DNA from: Clavibacter michiganensis
GTDB taxonomy: Bacteria; Actinomycetota; Actinomycetes; Actinomycetales; Microbacteriaceae
Assembly: GCF_002151125.1 (NCBI RefSeq)
Contig: NZ_MDJZ01000011.1
Coordinates: 124,001-188,000 of the forward strand
Reading direction: 5' to 3'
Length of the DNA: 64,000 bases
Below, one piece after another: positions 27,398 through 35,987 of the stretch (positions are counted from its first letter, which is position 1; each line of letters begins with the position of its first letter). The notes beneath the pieces were generated by a model. That model had not been told where the DNA came from. It worked only from the letters and a program-made list of their open reading frames with translations, and made no database searches. A program made the position numbers and the translations under genes.

Positions 27398-28209
27398 TCA
27401 TCCTCGGCGCGACCCCCATCGGCAACCTGGGCGACGCGTCGCGGCGGCTCGTGGAGGCGCTCACCTCCGCCACGGTCATCGCCGCCGAGGACACCCGCAC
27501 GACCATCCGGTTGCTGACGGCGCTCGGCGTCGAGAACCGGCCGCGCCTCATCGCGCTGCACGACCACAACGAGCAGGAGCGCTCCGCCGACCTCGTCGAG
27601 CTGGCGCGCGAGACCGACGTGCTCGTGCTCTCCGACGCCGGCATGCCCGCGATCTCCGACCCCGGCTTCCACCTGGTGGAGGCGGCGGCCGCGGCGGGCG
27701 TGCGCGTCACGGTGATCCCCGGACCGAGCGCCGTGCTCAGCGCGCTCGCCGTCTCGGGCCTCCCCACCGACCGCTTCACGTTCGAGGGCTTCCTGCCGCG
27801 CAAGGGCGGCGACCGGCGCCGTGTGCTCCGCGAGCTGGTGCGCGAACGCCGCACGATGGTGTTCTTCGAGTCGCCGAACCGGCTGCAGGCGTCGCTCGAG
27901 GACGTCGTCGTCGAGTGGGGACCGGATCGCCGGCTCGTCGTGTGCCGCGAGCTCACGAAGCTCTACGAGGAGGTGCGCCGCGGATCCGCGGCCGAGCTCG
28001 CCGCCTGGGCCGCCGAGGGCGTGCGCGGCGAGATCGTCGTGGTCGCGGAGGGCGCCGCGGCGCTCGAGGTCGACCTCGCGACCGGCGTGACGCAGGTGCT
28101 CGAGCTGGTGGCCGACGGCGCGCGCCTCAAGGACGCCGCGGGCACCATCGCGGAGGCGACCGGCCTCGGCAAGCGCGACCTGTACCAGGCGGCGCTGCAG
28201 GCGAGGTAG
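27394..28209 (+). CDS. rsmI: 16S rRNA (cytidine-2'-O)-methyltransferase RsmI
   Basis: 271-residue SAM-dependent enzyme that 2'-O-methylates C1402 of 16S rRNA. Seen: IILGATPIGNLGD at the N-terminus, AAEDTRTT at about 30, VLSDAGMPAISDPG at about 78, IPGPSAVLSALAVSGLP at about 109, FEGFLPRK, and FFESPNRL at about 153, all hallmarks of the tetrapyrrole-methylase-fold RsmI. GTG start fixed by the GTGA overlap. Normally linked to pmt and metG; here separated from both. Confidence 0.95.
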   Translation: MIILGATPIGNLGDASRRLVEALTSATVIAAEDTRTTIRLLTALGVENRPRLIALHDHNEQERSADLVELARETDVLVLSDAGMPAISDPGFHLVEAAAAAGVRVTVIPGPSAVLSALAVSGLPTDRFTFEGFLPRKGGDRRRVLRELVRERRTMVFFESPNRLQASLEDVVVEWGPDRRLVVCRELTKLYEEVRRGSAAELAAWAAEGVRGEIVVVAEGAAALEVDLATGVTQVLELVADGARLKDAAGTIAEATGLGKRDLYQAALQAR

Positions 28210-28222
28210 TCCGGCCGGGGGC

Positions 28223-28783
28223 TCAGCCCGTCGGATCCTGCGCGCGGCGCTCGCGGAACGCCACCATGTTCATCCGGTTGCCGCAGCGCACGCTGCAGAA
28301 CCGCTTCGACCCGTTGCGGGAGAGGTCGACGAGCACGCCGTCGCAGTCGTCGGCGGCGCACGCGCGCAGGCGGTCGGTGGCGTCGGAGCGCACGACGTCG
28401 ACGAGGGCCATCGCGGCCTCCACGAGGATCCGGTCGGCGAGCGGCGCGTCCTCGGGCGTCGCGTGCAGGTGCCAGTCGAGGGCGTCGTGCCGCACGAGCC
28501 GGGGCGCCGCGTGGTGGCGCGCGAGCAGCTCGTTGACCGGATCCACCATGGCGTCGCGGTCGAGGCCCCAGAGCTCTCGCAGGCGCGCGCGGGCGCGGTG
28601 CACCTCGCGGAGCTCGCGCTCGTCGCGGTCGAAGCGGCCGGAGAAGCCGCTGCGGGTCATCAGGTCGGTGAGCTGCTCCGGGGTCGCCAGCAGGTCGTCG
28701 CCCGTGCGGGTGGCGCGCGGGGCCGTGTTGAGGATCACGGCGTCGAACGTGAGCACGTCCTCCGTGTCAGGGGTGAAAAGCAA
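28223..28783 (-). CDS. CGNR zinc-finger (ABATE domain) regulator
   Basis: 186 residues. N-terminal ABATE-like helical domain and a C-terminal CGNR zinc finger: LRACAADDCDGVLVDLSR at 139-156 and FCSVRCGNRMNMVAFRER around 162-179, giving four Cys. Members are stress- or ligand-responsive regulators. The start is TTG at 28783, supported by a perfect AGGAG 5 bases upstream; no ATG or GTG fits as well. Divergent from a DMT transporter gene it may control; convergent with rsmI 13 bases away. Confidence 0.85.
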   Translation of the reverse strand: MLFTPDTEDVLTFDAVILNTAPRATRTGDDLLATPEQLTDLMTRSGFSGRFDRDERELREVHRARARLRELWGLDRDAMVDPVNELLARHHAAPRLVRHDALDWHLHATPEDAPLADRILVEAAMALVDVVRSDATDRLRACAADDCDGVLVDLSRNGSKRFCSVRCGNRMNMVAFRERRAQDPTG

Positions 28784-28786
28784 GTT

Positions 28787-28816
28787 GACTCCTTATCCAC
28801 GACTAGTCTAACGTCA
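28787..28816 (+). promoter_or_regulatory. Divergent promoter region, CGNR gene / DMT transporter
   Basis: On the plus strand TTGACT near 28785 and TAACGT near 28809 are about 18 bases apart. The 8-bp palindrome GACTAGTC (28801-28808) lies inside, and on the minus strand TAGACT (28805-28810) fits a -10 box for the CGNR gene. Overlapping signals suggest mutual control. Confidence 0.45.
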
Positions 28817-28856
28817 GGACCGTAGGCCGCATGGCCCCTGACGAGACGAGCGCACC

Positions 28857-29873
28857 ATGGAACGACGCCACCTGACCACCGGACTCGTCCTCGCCGTGGT
28901 GGCCGCCGCCTCCTTCGGGCTGTCGGGCGCGTTCGTGAAGCCGCTGCTCGAGGGCGGGTGGAGCCCGGTCGCGGCCGTCGCGCTGCGCGCGCTCGTCGGC
29001 GGGCTGCTGCTGGCGCCGATCGCGCGCGTGCAGCTGCGCGGCGACCTGCGGCCCGTGCTGCGGGCGTGGCGCCGAGTGCTCGGCATGGCGCTCGTCGGCG
29101 TCGCGGGCGCGCAGGTCATGTACTTCGCGGCCATCGAGCGGATCCCCGTCGGTACGGCCATCCTCATCGAGTTCATGGCGCCGCTGCTGCTCGTGGCGGT
29201 GGCGTGGGCGATGACCAGGCGGCGGCCCGCGGTGCCCGTGCTCCTCGGATCCGTCGCGGCGGCGGGCGGGCTCGCGCTCGTGGTGTCGCCGTCGGGCGGC
29301 GGGGCGCTGGATCCGATCGGCCTCCTCTTCGCGCTCGGCGCGATGGTCGGCTGCGCCGGCTACTTCGCCATCGCGGCGCGCGGCGCGGACGGCCTGCCGC
29401 CGGTGGCGCTCGCGGCCGCGGGCCTGCTCGTCGCGGCGGTGCTGCTGGCGCTCGTGGGCGCGACCGGGATCCTGCCGTTCACCGGATCCGTCGCCGACGT
29501 CGTGATGCTGGGGAGCGTCGTGCCGTGGTGGGTGCCGATGCTCGTGGTCGGCGTCGTCGCGACGGCGCTCGCGTACGGCGCGGGGATCACGGCGGGCGGC
29601 ATGCTCGGATCCCGCCTCGCGTCGTTCACGGGCCTGCTCGAGGTGGCGGCGGCCGGCGCCTGGGCGTGGCTCCTGCTCGGCGAGGAGCTGACGGCGCTGC
29701 AGCTGGTCGGCGGGGTGCTGATCGTCGCGGGCATCGTCGCGGTGCGCTTCGACGCGCGGGCGGACGCGCTGCCAGAGGCGCTGCCGGATGCGCTGCCGGT
29801 CGGGGCGGAGCCCGCCGCCGGGCCGCCCGCGACGCCGCGCGCGGAGCCCGGGTCCGCGCTACGGGGCCGGTGA
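28857..29873 (+). CDS. EamA/DMT-family transporter
   Basis: 338-residue drug/metabolite transporter with ten hydrophobic helices in two EamA repeats (first AVVAAASFGLSGAFVKPLL, second GLLFALGAMVGCAGYFAIAARG). Substrate unknown. The C-terminal 40 residues are hydrophilic with a short repeat (ALPEALPDALP). ATG at 28857; a short out-of-frame ORF starting at ATG 28831 overlaps this start codon. Its last 15 bases overlap the convergent FUSC gene. Confidence 0.85.
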   Translation: MERRHLTTGLVLAVVAAASFGLSGAFVKPLLEGGWSPVAAVALRALVGGLLLAPIARVQLRGDLRPVLRAWRRVLGMALVGVAGAQVMYFAAIERIPVGTAILIEFMAPLLLVAVAWAMTRRRPAVPVLLGSVAAAGGLALVVSPSGGGALDPIGLLFALGAMVGCAGYFAIAARGADGLPPVALAAAGLLVAAVLLALVGATGILPFTGSVADVVMLGSVVPWWVPMLVVGVVATALAYGAGITAGGMLGSRLASFTGLLEVAAAGAWAWLLLGEELTALQLVGGVLIVAGIVAVRFDARADALPEALPDALPVGAEPAAGPPATPRAEPGSALRGR

Positions 29874-30962
29874 CTCGGCCGCGTCGATCGGCTCGAGGTG
29901 GTGCAGCACGCGCTTGAGGTGCATGGCGGTGAGCACGCCCGGGCCCATCGCCTGGCCGAGCTCCTGCGACCGCCGGTCGACCGCCTGCACGAGCAGGCGC
30001 ACCCGCCGCGCGGCCTCGCCCATCGCGCGATGGCGCTCGGGGGAGTCGGGGTCGTCCAGGTCGAGCACGCCCGCGACGGCGTGGCACGCGTCGCGGATGG
30101 GGCCGGTGACCTCGTGGTCGAGGCCGAGTGCGCCGCGCTCGTGCCAGATGGTGTCCGCGAGAGAGGCGGACACGTCGCGCACGTGGAACACGATCTGGTC
30201 CATCGCCTCGAGCCGGGCGTGGTCGATGCGCACGTCGCGCTTGTTGACGAGCGCGCGCGGGTTGCCCTTGCGGCTCTCGTCGGCCTGCGTGAGCTCGGCC
30301 CGGACGGCGCGCGCGGTGCCCGCGAGGTCCTCGCTGGAGCGGATCCAGTCGACGTGCGCGGGCGGCGAGTCGGCCTCGACCGCGTCGCCGACATCGCGCA
30401 GCCGCTCCGCGACCTCGTGCTGGAACGCGCTGATCCGCGCACCCGCGGCGCCGCTCGACAGCTGCGGCGCGACGAGCACGTTGATGACGAGACCCGTCAC
30501 CACGCCGACCGCCATCTGCACGAGGTAGCCGAGCGAGTACCGGTCGGCGTCCTGCCCGCCGATGATGAGCACGAACAGCGCCGCCATGGGCACGTACTCG
30601 CGTCCCGCGCCGAACCAGCCGGAGCCGGAGAGGATCACGCCGATCCCGACGATCACCGGGATGGACCACCACGAGGGGCCGGTGGTCAGGAGCACGGCGG
30701 TCGCGAGCGCGATGCCCGCCGCGAGGCCGAGGAGCGTCTGCACGCCGGTGCGAGCGGATCCCATGAGGGTCGGGTACATGCTCACGAGCGCGCCGAGCGG
30801 CGCGTAGTAGGGGTAGTCGTTCGCGACGCCCGGGACGAAGGGCGCGACGGCCCAGGCGATGCCGACCGCGAGCGCGGTCTTCGCGGCGAGGAGGAGGCGG
30901 TCGGGGGAGACGGTCGCCTGCCAGGCGCGAGCGACCTCGAGCCGTACCCTGTCCATCCGCAT
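29859..30962 (-). CDS. FUSC-family (aromatic acid exporter-like) membrane protein
   Basis: 367 residues: an N-terminal block of about six helices (KTALAVGIAWAVAPF at about 28; YYAPLGALVSMYPTLMGSARTGVQTLLG at 51-78; VIVGIGVILSG; YVPMAALFVLIIGG; LGYLVQMAVGVVTGLVINVLVAP) and a C-terminal cytoplasmic helical domain. The conserved YAPLGALVSM...GxQTLLG region is typical of FUSC/ArAE proteins. Probable efflux component; substrate unknown. Confidence 0.85.
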   Translation of the reverse strand: MRMDRVRLEVARAWQATVSPDRLLLAAKTALAVGIAWAVAPFVPGVANDYPYYAPLGALVSMYPTLMGSARTGVQTLLGLAAGIALATAVLLTTGPSWWSIPVIVGIGVILSGSGWFGAGREYVPMAALFVLIIGGQDADRYSLGYLVQMAVGVVTGLVINVLVAPQLSSGAAGARISAFQHEVAERLRDVGDAVEADSPPAHVDWIRSSEDLAGTARAVRAELTQADESRKGNPRALVNKRDVRIDHARLEAMDQIVFHVRDVSASLADTIWHERGALGLDHEVTGPIRDACHAVAGVLDLDDPDSPERHRAMGEAARRVRLLVQAVDRRSQELGQAMGPGVLTAMHLKRVLHHLEPIDAAESPAP

Positions 30963-31024
30963 GCCCTGAGGCTACCGACGCGGCGAGCGCGCGACCGCCA
31001 TGGCCGTCGCGCGCTCCCGCGGCA

Positions 31025-31227
31025 TCAGGCGCGCGTCGCCTCGATCACCATGTCGTCGCTGGACGGGCTGCCGTCGGGGCGCTGGAGGCACGTGATGACG
31101 GCGGGTCGGGCGGGGGTGCATGCCCGCGATGGGCGCGGGGCTCCGAGGGAGCTCGGGAAGGACGTCGGCGGTGAGGGAGGGGTGCACGTCCTCGAACGCG
31201 TGACCCGAGACGCCGCGGATCCCCCTC
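31025..31227 (-). pseudogene. Possible C-terminal gene remnant
   Basis: Between the FUSC gene and the DinB-like gene, the minus-strand frame ending at TGA 31025 has normal codon use only for its last 25 or so codons (RPAVITCLQRPDGSPSSDDM...). Upstream of these the frame loses coding character. It looks like the tail of a lost gene; no homology can be named. Confidence 0.25.
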
Positions 31228-31857
31228 CTAGGAGCAGCGGGCCCGCAGGGCGGGCGCACCGGGCCCGGTGAGCTCGTCGCAGCATGCGAGGCGGCCGGTC
31301 ATCGCCATGATGAGAGCCAGGCTCGGGCCGCGCACGACCTGCCCCTCCCCGAGCGCCGTGCCGGTGTCCGTGGCCTCGAGCCTGAGGCCCGCGACGCGCT
31401 TCTTCGCGACGACGATCTGATCCGTGCCCGCGTAGTAGCGGAGCACCGCGTCGAGGGTCGCCGGTGGATGCGCCCGCGTCAGCCCGAGGGGACGGCGCAC
31501 ATCCTCACCGTGGACGACCATCTCGCCGAGGAGCGCGAGCCGGGGCAACGGAGGCGAGGTCCTGCTGCCGATGGTCCGGCGGAACCGTGCGAGCGTCTCG
31601 CGGGCGCTCGCGCCGAGTTGCTCCCGCAGGCGGTCGTCGACCTGTCGATCGAAGTCGAAGCGCGCGCGGAGGACCCCGAGGAACCAGCGCGGTCCGGAGA
31701 CGGCGCCGCTGACGGTCATGTGCGCGACGACCTCCCGCACCGTCAGCCCGGCACAGAGCGAGGGCGTCTCCCATGCGGTGTCCTCGATGCGCTCCAGCTG
31801 CTCGACGAGCGCTCGCCGCTCTGCGTCGATCTCGCCCCAGAGGTCCTTCCGATCCAT
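31228..31857 (-). CDS. Maleylpyruvate isomerase/mycothiol-dependent DinB-like protein
   Basis: 209-residue DinB-like four-helix protein with the mycothiol-dependent family N-terminus: LWGEIDAERRALVEQLERI, WETPSLCAGLTVREVVAHMT at about 29-48, then MVVHGEDVRRPLG at about 111-123 which carries the second His of the metal site (His45, His115 region). Family members are thiol-dependent isomerases or thiol S-transferases in mycothiol users. C-terminal CCDE and a final Cys are unusual. Start MDRKDLW. Confidence 0.82.
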   Translation of the reverse strand: MDRKDLWGEIDAERRALVEQLERIEDTAWETPSLCAGLTVREVVAHMTVSGAVSGPRWFLGVLRARFDFDRQVDDRLREQLGASARETLARFRRTIGSRTSPPLPRLALLGEMVVHGEDVRRPLGLTRAHPPATLDAVLRYYAGTDQIVVAKKRVAGLRLEATDTGTALGEGQVVRGPSLALIMAMTGRLACCDELTGPGAPALRARCS

Positions 31858-32009
31858 GTGGTCATGATCGGGCACGGACCGAGTCGGACGCGACCCCTGC
31901 CGCGGTCGACGGGCGAGGCGGCCCAGGGCGCGGTGGACGATGGCCACCGTCCCCACCCCGCCGAGGCTCGTCGACCTCAGCTGCGGCTCCCAGCTCCGTC
32001 CTCGCCGGA

Positions 32010-32513
32010 TCAGGTCCGAGCGTCGCGTGTCCGCTCCTTCCGGTCGCGCGACAGCGGGTACCGGCGGTCCAGGCGCGGGCTGACGACCACGAGGAACAGG
32101 AAGAGCGAGAGCAGCCATCCGGCGATCCAGTAGGCCGGGATGAGGAAGATGGCGAGGTTCGCGAACGCGTTCGACGCGACACCGACGACGACGGCGATCG
32201 TGAAGAGGGCGCCGATGCCGTAGTAGAGCGCTTCGAGTCCGTCGGTGATCGTGTCGCGGCGTTCCTGCTGTCGTGCGGCGCGGGCGTCGAGGGCGGTGAC
32301 GGCGCGTCCGTAGTCGCTCCCGTCGACGGTGGCGAACAGGTCGCGCACCGGGACCTCGAGCGCGCCGGCGACGCGGGTGAGCGTGTCGAGGCTGGCGTCG
32401 TTGCCGGCTTCGAGGCGCTGCACCGTCCGGACGGTGATGCCGCTGGCCTCGGCGAGTCGTTCCTGGGTCCAACCGCGTCGCGTGCGGAGGTCGACGATCC
32501 GTGTCTCGTTCAT
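32010..32513 (-). CDS. XRE-family regulator with two C-terminal membrane helices
   Basis: 167 residues. N-terminal helix-turn-helix (IVDLRTRRGWTQERLAEASG, then VRTVQRLEAGNDASLDTL; about 6-55) followed by a short linker and two transmembrane helices (about 97-117 ALYYGIGALFTIAVVVGVASN and 120-145). The membrane-anchored XRE layout is typical of small signal-responsive regulators of unknown cue. Start MNETRIVDL at 32513. Three phased ACCCGAC repeats lie upstream and may be its own operator. Confidence 0.82.
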   Translation of the reverse strand: MNETRIVDLRTRRGWTQERLAEASGITVRTVQRLEAGNDASLDTLTRVAGALEVPVRDLFATVDGSDYGRAVTALDARAARQQERRDTITDGLEALYYGIGALFTIAVVVGVASNAFANLAIFLIPAYWIAGWLLSLFLFLVVVSPRLDRRYPLSRDRKERTRDART

Positions 32514-32556
32514 GTCTCCACGGTAGGGACGGGCATCCGCGCGGGCCACGACATCG

Positions 32557-32585
32557 ACCCGACGACGACCCGACATCCACCCGAC
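32557..32585. promoter_or_regulatory. Three ACCCGAC repeats spaced exactly 11 bp
   Basis: ACCCGAC occurs at 32557, 32568 and 32579, one helical turn apart, 44-72 bases upstream of the XRE start. Phased direct repeats of this kind are typical of cooperative operator sites. Confidence 0.6.
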
Positions 32586-32774
32586 AGGGCGCGACGGGTG
32601 GTCATGTCGACCGGAATCGGATCCGGCAAGGCGATCGACGCGTGACTCACGTGGGATGCGCGGGACGGCGAGAGCAGCCTCAGCGACGGGGTCCGTCGTT
32701 CCGGCTCGTTCACCATCCGTCTGCTCGTCATGGGTCACCCCGGTCGTGCTCAAGGCCGCACGCCATCGCGCGTG

Positions 32775-32780
32775 TACATT
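32775..32780 (+). promoter_or_regulatory. -10 box of a probable leaderless transcript (MFS gene)
   Basis: TACATT ends 7 bases before the ATG at 32788; no Shine-Dalgarno sequence is present. Confidence 0.5.
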
Positions 32781-32787
32781 TCTGCGG

Positions 32788-34020
32788 ATGAGCACAAGCG
32801 TCGTGGCTGGAAGTGCTCTCCGTCGTCGCTCGGCCCTGTTCGCCCTGTTCTTCGTCCCGGGTCTGAGCATCTCGTCGTGGGTGACGAGGACGCCCGCGAT
32901 CCGCGACCTCCTCGGAGCCTCGACCGCGGAGGTGGGCTTGGTGCTGCTGGGTCTCTCGGTGGGTTCGATGGTCGGGATCCTGAGCTCCGGTCCTCTCGTC
33001 GCCCGCTTCGGCACGCGGACGATCGCGATGGTGGGCACCACGCTGACCATGCTGAGCATGCCCACCATCGGTCTCGGAGCCTCCACCGGCGACGGCGTGG
33101 TCGTCACCGCGGGGCTCTTCCTCTTCGGCGCCGGCATGGGCGGCAGCGAGGTCGCCCTCAACATCGAGGGCGCCGACGTCGAACGGATCCTCGACAAGCC
33201 CGTCCTCCCGGCACTCCACGGATTCTTCAGCCTCGGCACCGTCATCGGCGCCAGCGCGGGCATCGTCTTCACCGCGACGGACTTCCCGGTGGCGATCCAT
33301 CTGCTCATCATCGGCACGGTCGCCCTCGTCGTCCTGCTGATCGCGATCCGTCGCATCCCACCCGGCGTCGGCAAGGCCGGCCGTGTCGGCTCCGACGACG
33401 CCACCGGGCCGGGGACCGGGCTGCGATCGCTCCTGCAGGACCGGCGACTGCTGATCATCGGCGCTGTGGTCCTGGCGATGGCGATGGCGGAGGGCACCGC
33501 CAACGACTGGCTGCCTCTGGTCATGGTCGACGGCCACGGCTTCGACGCCGCCCTCGGATCCGCGGTCTACGCCGTGTTCGCGGCGTCCATGACCATCGGG
33601 CGCTTCTGCGGCGGCTGGTTCATCGCGCGCTACGGGCGCGCCGCCGTCCTCTGCGCCAGCGCCATCGCCGGCGCCCTGGGGATCGCGGTCGTGATCTTCG
33701 TCGACGACCAGATCGCTGCGGGAGTCGCCGTCGTCCTCTGGGGACTGGGCGCGTCACTCGGCTTCCCCGTCGCGCTCAGCGCAGCAGGCGCCTCCGGTGC
33801 CGACAGTGCCGCACGCGTGTCGTTCGTGGCGACGCTCGGCTACGTCGCGTTCCTCGTCGGCCCACCCGTGCTCGGGTTCCTCGGCGAGGAGCACGGGCTC
33901 CGCAGCGCGCTCATCGTCCCGCTGGTCCTCGTCGCCGCGGCTGTGTTCCTCGCACCCCGCATCGCCCCACGCCGATCACCTCTACCCATCCCCGCCGACC
34001 TGAACGGACGAAGCACATGA
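32788..34020 (+). CDS. MFS transporter
   Basis: 410-residue major facilitator protein with 12 predicted helices and the loop 2-3 motif GPLVARFGTRTIAMVG (about 69-84), a central basic loop (RRIPPGVGKAGRVGSDD) and a second half with DWLPLVMVDGHGF. It belongs to the ygaY/fucP-like subgroup that has lost obvious drug-specific motifs; substrate unknown. ATG at 32788 fits the leaderless box; an upstream in-frame ATG at 32656 lies in poor codons. ATGA overlap with the next ORF. Confidence 0.88.
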   Translation: MSTSVVAGSALRRRSALFALFFVPGLSISSWVTRTPAIRDLLGASTAEVGLVLLGLSVGSMVGILSSGPLVARFGTRTIAMVGTTLTMLSMPTIGLGASTGDGVVVTAGLFLFGAGMGGSEVALNIEGADVERILDKPVLPALHGFFSLGTVIGASAGIVFTATDFPVAIHLLIIGTVALVVLLIAIRRIPPGVGKAGRVGSDDATGPGTGLRSLLQDRRLLIIGAVVLAMAMAEGTANDWLPLVMVDGHGFDAALGSAVYAVFAASMTIGRFCGGWFIARYGRAAVLCASAIAGALGIAVVIFVDDQIAAGVAVVLWGLGASLGFPVALSAAGASGADSAARVSFVATLGYVAFLVGPPVLGFLGEEHGLRSALIVPLVLVAAAVFLAPRIAPRRSPLPIPADLNGRST

Positions 34021-34642
34021 CCCTCGAGATCCCGGCATCAGCACGCCCTTCCGCCCCTTCCCCGAGGCCCGCTGGGAGGTAGACCCCACCACGGGACGCA
34101 TCACCGTCACGAGCATCCCCGGCACGGACATCTTCACCGACCCGGGCGGCGATGACGGCGGCCAGGTCACGTCATCGACGCTGCACAACGCCGCGACGCT
34201 GCTGACCGACGCTCCCGCCGGCGACTTCCAGCTCAGCGCGCGCGTCCGCGTGCGCTTCGCGGGCACGTTCGATGCCGGCGTGCTGTTCCTGCGCCACGAC
34301 CGTGAGACGTGGGCGAAGCTGTGCTTCGAGTGCTCCCCGCAGGGGCAGGGGATGATCGTCAGCGTCGTCAACGATCGCGTCTCCGACGACGCCAACGCCT
34401 TCACGGTCGACGGCGATCACGTGCACCTGCGCGTGTCTCGGAAGGGGAGGGTCTTCGCCTTCCACGCATCCGAGGACGGTAAGCGATGGAGGCTGATCCG
34501 AGCGTTCTCGCTCCCGAACGGCCACACGCCGCTCGAGGTCGGGTTCGAGGCCCAGTCGCCCCAGAGCGACGGCTGCGATGTCACCTTCGACGAAGCACGC
34601 CTCGTGGAGCGCACGATCACCGACTTCCGCGACGAGTCCTGA
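34017..34642 (+). pseudogene. DUF1349 family protein with a frameshift in its first codons
   Basis: The DUF1349 (concanavalin-like, YesU type) domain is clear: FRPFPEARWEVD, GDFQLSARVRVRFAGTFDAGVLF, WAKLCFECSPQGQGMIVSVV, DDANAFTVDGDHVHLRVSRKGRVFAFHASEDG (by pieces over about 200 residues). The ATG at 34017 overlaps the MFS stop (ATGA) but its frame hits TAG after 21 codons; the domain frame has no ATG, GTG or TTG before about 34250. Adding one base near GATCCCGGC (34029-34037) would join MTLEIPGISTPF to the domain. Length 626 bases, one short of a codon multiple. Confidence 0.75.
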
Positions 34643-34780
34643 CGCCTGTCACGGGAGTGAGCACGACGAGCGGCCCGGCCGGGAAGGTCCGGGGAGGGGG
34701 CGACTGAGGCGGATCGCACTGGGCCGAGGACGGGACGATCGGGCATCGCCCCGCCTCGAACGCGACGCCACGTCCCGGGC

Positions 34781-35215
34781 TCAGCCGGTCTCGGACGGGG
34801 CCTCGGCGTCGAAGCGGCGGCGGTTGTCGGCGATCACGTGCTGGTGCTCGCCCACCCATTCGCCGACGGTGAAGGCCACGCTCTGCAGGGAGTGCCCGAG
34901 CTCGGTGACCTGGTACTCGACGCGAGGGGGGACCTCGGCGTACACGGTGCGCGTCACGAGCCCGTCGCGTTCGAGGGCGCGCAGGGTGACGGTCAGCATG
35001 CGGCGCGAGATGCCCGGGATCATCTCGGCGATCTCGGTGAAGCGCTGGCGGTCGGCCCCGAGGACGCCGATGACGAGCATCGTCCACTTGTCCCCGATGC
35101 GCGACATCAGCGACCGGAACAGCTCCGGGCTCTCGCCCGAGCAGAGCGCGCGCATCTGCGGCATGGACTCCGCGAGCCGATCCTGCAGTGCCTGGCCGCG
35201 TGCGTCGGGGGACAT
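34781..35215 (-). CDS. HxlR-family transcriptional regulator
   Basis: 144-residue winged-helix regulator: IGDKWTMLVIGVLGADRQRFTEI, PGISRRMLTVTLRALERDGLV and RTVYAEVPPRVEYQVTELG (by pieces over 45-115), the HxlR signature. HxlR proteins often control redox or aldehyde genes next door. AAGGAG 6 bases upstream fixes the ATG at 35215. Divergent from the azoreductase gene, with GGTAAC repeats between, so it likely represses that gene. Confidence 0.9.
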   Translation of the reverse strand: MSPDARGQALQDRLAESMPQMRALCSGESPELFRSLMSRIGDKWTMLVIGVLGADRQRFTEIAEMIPGISRRMLTVTLRALERDGLVTRTVYAEVPPRVEYQVTELGHSLQSVAFTVGEWVGEHQHVIADNRRRFDAEAPSETG

Positions 35216-35238
35216 CGGTGCTCCTTGGGTCACTGCGG

Positions 35239-35288
35239 GGTAACGGGGGCTCGCTTGAGGTAACAGGAGCTCAGCGTACAGAGTTACC
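35239..35288. promoter_or_regulatory. GGTAAC direct repeats and GTTACC inverted copy
   Basis: GGTAAC at 35239 and 35259 (exactly 20 bp apart, within an imperfect 20-bp tandem repeat) and GTTACC at 35283, in the divergent HxlR/azoreductase spacer; a further GTAACC follows at 35293. Probable HxlR operators. Confidence 0.65.
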
Positions 35289-35319
35289 AACCGTAACCAT
35301 CGCACCCTGAAGGAGAAGC

Positions 35320-35970
35320 ATGACCCTGTTCCGTCTCGACGCCAGCATCCGCATCGACGGCTCGACGAGCCGCGCCCTCGGCGACATCGTCGAACGCGAG
35401 TGGCTGACCGCCCACCCGGATGCGGAGATCACCCGCCGGCACCTGGGCACGGATCCGATCCCGTCGACCTCCTGGTCCGACGCGGTCGCCGGATCCATGA
35501 CGCCCGCCGACGCGCGCACCCCCGACCAGCAGGCGGCCGCAGCTCTGGCGGCGACGCTGACCGACGAGCTCGTGGCGGCGGATGCCCTGCTCTTCGCCGT
35601 GCCGCTCTACAACTTCGGCGTCTCCCAGCACTTCAAGACGTACGTCGACCTCGTGGTCACCGATCCGCGCATGGCTCCCGGCCAGCCCTCCGCCATCGCA
35701 AGGAAGCCCGCCGTCCTCGTGACCGTCCAGGGCGGCAACTACGCCGCCGGGACCCCGCGGGAGGGCTGGGACCACGCGACCGCCTGGATGCGCCGCATCC
35801 TCGAGGACGTCTGGCAGCTCGACGTGGAGGTCGTCACCCGCGAGTTCACCCTCGTCGGGGTGAACCCCGCGTTGGACCAGTTCACGGACATCGCCGGCGA
35901 GCTCAAGTCCCTCGCGGAGACGCGCGCCATGGACCACGGCCGGAACCTCGCCGCACGCGTGGCCGCCTGA
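35320..35970 (+). CDS. azoR: FMN-dependent NADH azoreductase-type flavoprotein
   Basis: 216-residue flavodoxin-like fold NAD(P)H:quinone/azo reductase. Seen: LFRLDASIRIDGSTSRALGD at the N-terminus (FMN phosphate loop), ALLFAVPLYNFGVSQHFKTYVD at 88-109 (FMN ring motif PLYNFG), and VTVQGGNYAAGTPREGWDH at 132-150. Cytosolic; detoxifies quinones or azo compounds using NADH. GAAGGAGAAGC precedes the ATG. Probably repressed by the divergent HxlR protein. Confidence 0.88.
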   Translation: MTLFRLDASIRIDGSTSRALGDIVEREWLTAHPDAEITRRHLGTDPIPSTSWSDAVAGSMTPADARTPDQQAAAALAATLTDELVAADALLFAVPLYNFGVSQHFKTYVDLVVTDPRMAPGQPSAIARKPAVLVTVQGGNYAAGTPREGWDHATAWMRRILEDVWQLDVEVVTREFTLVGVNPALDQFTDIAGELKSLAETRAMDHGRNLAARVAA

Positions 35971-35987
35971 CGCGAGCTCGGCGCCGC

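Noticed and set aside
31858-32009. A coding gene between the DinB-like and XRE genes
   Set aside because: The open frames there have poor codon use and no recognisable features; treated as intergenic.
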